Shown: positions 4,780 to 5,697 of the stretch, in pieces
Layout of the letters: each line of letters begins with the position of its first letter
Numbering within the stretch: position 1 is the stretch's first letter
Assembly (NCBI GenBank): GCA_026985945.1
Contig: JALSPN010000009.1
Location: 1-5,697 of the forward strand
Reading direction: 5' to 3'
Length of the DNA stretch: 5,697 nt
From: Thermodesulfobacteriales bacterium
GTDB lineage: Bacteria > Desulfobacterota > Thermodesulfobacteria > Thermodesulfobacteriales > Thermodesulfatatoraceae
The notes under the pieces: model-generated
Database searches by the model: none
Told to the model about the DNA's origin: nothing
Seen by the model: only the letters and a program-made list of their open reading frames with translations
Made by a program: the position numbers and the translations under genes

Positions 4780-5249
4780 TGCGCTGGCCCTGCCGGGTAA
4801 AAATACTTGTGCCCGGAAAAATAAAATTTCCTTTTATAAAAGAAGGGGCTCTTTTTTATGCGCAAAGACTTAAACGTTATCTCCCCTTCTCTCTGGAAGA
4901 AAAAAAGGCTCTCAGGAGCAAAGATCCCTCAAAACTTAAACGACTGGAAGCAGAGGCCCTCATCAAGGGAGTTTCTCCCGAGAGTTTCATCGTGGCCCTT
5001 GATGTTAAGGGGCAGGAACTGGACTCTCAAAAATTTTCTCAAAAACTTGGAAAGCTCCTTGAAGCGCGGCAAGAAATAGTCTTCCTCATAGGAGGAGCTT
5101 ACGGGCTTGAGGAAGATCTACTTAAGAAGGCCAACTGGTGTTTGAGCCTTTCCCGCCTTACTTTTAATCATGAAATTGCCCTTTTGATCCTTCTTGAGCA
5201 GCTTTATCGGGCTTTAAGCATTTTGGCCGGTGAACCCTATCATAAATGA
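4779..5249 (+). CDS. rlmH: 23S rRNA (pseudouridine-1915-N3)-methyltransferase RlmH
   Basis: RlmH is a small SPOUT-class methyltransferase that works as a dimer on the assembled 70S ribosome. It methylates N3 of pseudouridine 1915 in helix 69 of 23S rRNA. The C-terminal SPOUT knot is well preserved: FLIGGAYGL (102-110, SAM-binding glycine loop), LSLSRLTFNHEIA (122-134), LLEQLYRA (138-145) and the terminal GEPYHK (151-156), which matches the family's P-Y-H-[KR] end. The family start is usually a short M-K-I run; here VKILVPGKIK begins at residue 7, so the ATG at 4779 gives a six-residue extension. No closer ATG or GTG fits better, and AAAGGG 5-10 bases upstream supports this start. It overlaps the DUF4197 gene by one base (TAATG) and the glycosyltransferase gene by four (ATGA). 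Length 156 is normal. Confidence 0.95.
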   Translation: MRWPCRVKILVPGKIKFPFIKEGALFYAQRLKRYLPFSLEEKKALRSKDPSKLKRLEAEALIKGVSPESFIVALDVKGQELDSQKFSQKLGKLLEARQEIVFLIGGAYGLEEDLLKKANWCLSLSRLTFNHEIALLILLEQLYRALSILAGEPYHK

Positions 5250-5697
5250 AGCCCCTGGTAAGCGTTATTATTCCGACCTTTAATAGAGCACACTTTCTAA
5301 GGGAGGCCCTGGAATCCGTTCTGGCCCAGGATTATCGCCCGCTTGAAATTATCGTGGTAGATGACGGCTCCACCGACAGGACCCCTTACCTGATAAGCAA
5401 ATACCCGGTCAAATATCTGAGGGGGCCCCGAAGAGGAGTGGCTTCCGCCCGCAATCGCGGCCTTTCCCTTGCTGCAGGAGAACTTATCTCTTTTTTGGAT
5501 AGTGACGATCTCTGGAAACCCGCCAAAGTAAGGACACAGGTAGAATTTTTTGCAAAGAATCCTGAGGCCCAGGTAGTTCAGGTGGAAGAAATCTGGCTTC
5601 GGAAGGGGAGGCGGATTTTCCCTAAACGCAAACACCAAAAACCCTCCGGTTTTTTCTTTGACCGGGCCTTAAAGCTCTGCCTCATAAGTCCTTCCGG
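5246..5697 (+). CDS. Family 2 glycosyltransferase, N-terminal part (cut by right edge)
   Basis: The frame opens with the ATG at 5246, overlapping the rlmH stop as ATGA, and stays open for 150 codons to the edge. The N-terminus has the GT-A fold of family 2: VSVIIPTFNRAHFLREAL (5-22), LEIIVVDDGSTD (33-44) with D39/D40 that bind the nucleotide, GVASARNRGLSLAAGELISF (64-83), and the metal-binding DxD-type motif LDSDDLW (84-90). Such enzymes move a sugar from a nucleotide-sugar donor to a lipid, polysaccharide or protein, usually on the cytoplasmic side of the membrane for cell-surface glycans. The acceptor part of the protein is missing here, so donor and acceptor cannot be named. Its place at the end of an overlapping gene chain suggests transcription together with rlmH and the genes before it. 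Confidence 0.92.
   Translation, partial: MKPLVSVIIPTFNRAHFLREALESVLAQDYRPLEIIVVDDGSTDRTPYLISKYPVKYLRGPRRGVASARNRGLSLAAGELISFLDSDDLWKPAKVRTQVEFFAKNPEAQVVQVEEIWLRKGRRIFPKRKHQKPSGFFFDRALKLCLISPS

Noticed and set aside
4640..5079. Alternative plus-strand frames within the DUF4197 gene and rlmH
   Set aside because: Both regions are explained by conserved proteins in the chosen frames; the alternatives are Ser/Lys-rich readings without motifs.
5297..5638. Minus-strand open frame at the right end
   Set aside because: It is antisense to the glycosyltransferase, whose plus-strand frame carries the full set of family 2 motifs.

Overview
The window reads as a compact piece of a chromosome from a thermophilic, probably anaerobic, sulfur-metabolising bacterium. 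Three things suggest this: a sulfur-handling persulfide dioxygenase/rhodanese fusion, Lys/Glu-rich proteins with frequent AGG, AGA and ATA codons, and an apparent selenoprotein. Together they recall Thermodesulfobacteriota, but this placement is inference from style and is not proven by any marker gene here. No rRNA, tRNA, CRISPR array or transposase gene was found.

Layout. The left half is on the minus strand. At the left edge is the first part of an AT-rich, coiled-coil-like unknown gene (203 to the edge). Next is a 443-residue MBL-fold/double-rhodanese protein (1779-448) with its own extended -10 promoter. Then come a FAM173/aKMT-like membrane-anchored methyltransferase (2628-2029) and scpA (3317-2625), joined by an ATGA overlap. 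The right half is on the plus strand and is one chain of overlapping genes: a thioredoxin-fold (seleno)protein (3304-3630), a short TrmO/TsaA-family tRNA methyltransferase (3627-4049), a secreted DUF4197 protein (4042-4779), rlmH (4779-5249) and a family-2 glycosyltransferase that runs off the right edge (5246 onward). Both gaps of about 250 bases, at 204-447 and 1780-2028, hold copies of a C/G-rich hairpin element with terminal inverted repeats. The two copies bracket the MBL-rhodanese gene in direct orientation.

Main discovery. The thioredoxin-like gene has a TGA at 3541-3543. A conventional gene caller would end it there at 79 residues. The same frame stays open for 28 more codons and encodes what looks like the missing C-terminus of the family. 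It then stops at 3628-3630 in an ATGA overlap with trmO. The TGA falls where Cys-containing relatives have the Cys of a C-R-x-Y-x-T-P-E-G motif. A hairpin with a G-starting apical loop lies 18 bases after it, as expected for a bacterial SECIS. The best reading is a 108-residue selenoprotein with Sec80. The alternative is a nonsense-mutated gene.

Functionally, the plus-strand operon mixes redox chemistry, tRNA modification (TrmO), rRNA modification (RlmH), an envelope protein and a glycosyltransferase. The minus strand mixes chromosome condensation (ScpA), a putative protein methyltransferase and persulfide detoxification.
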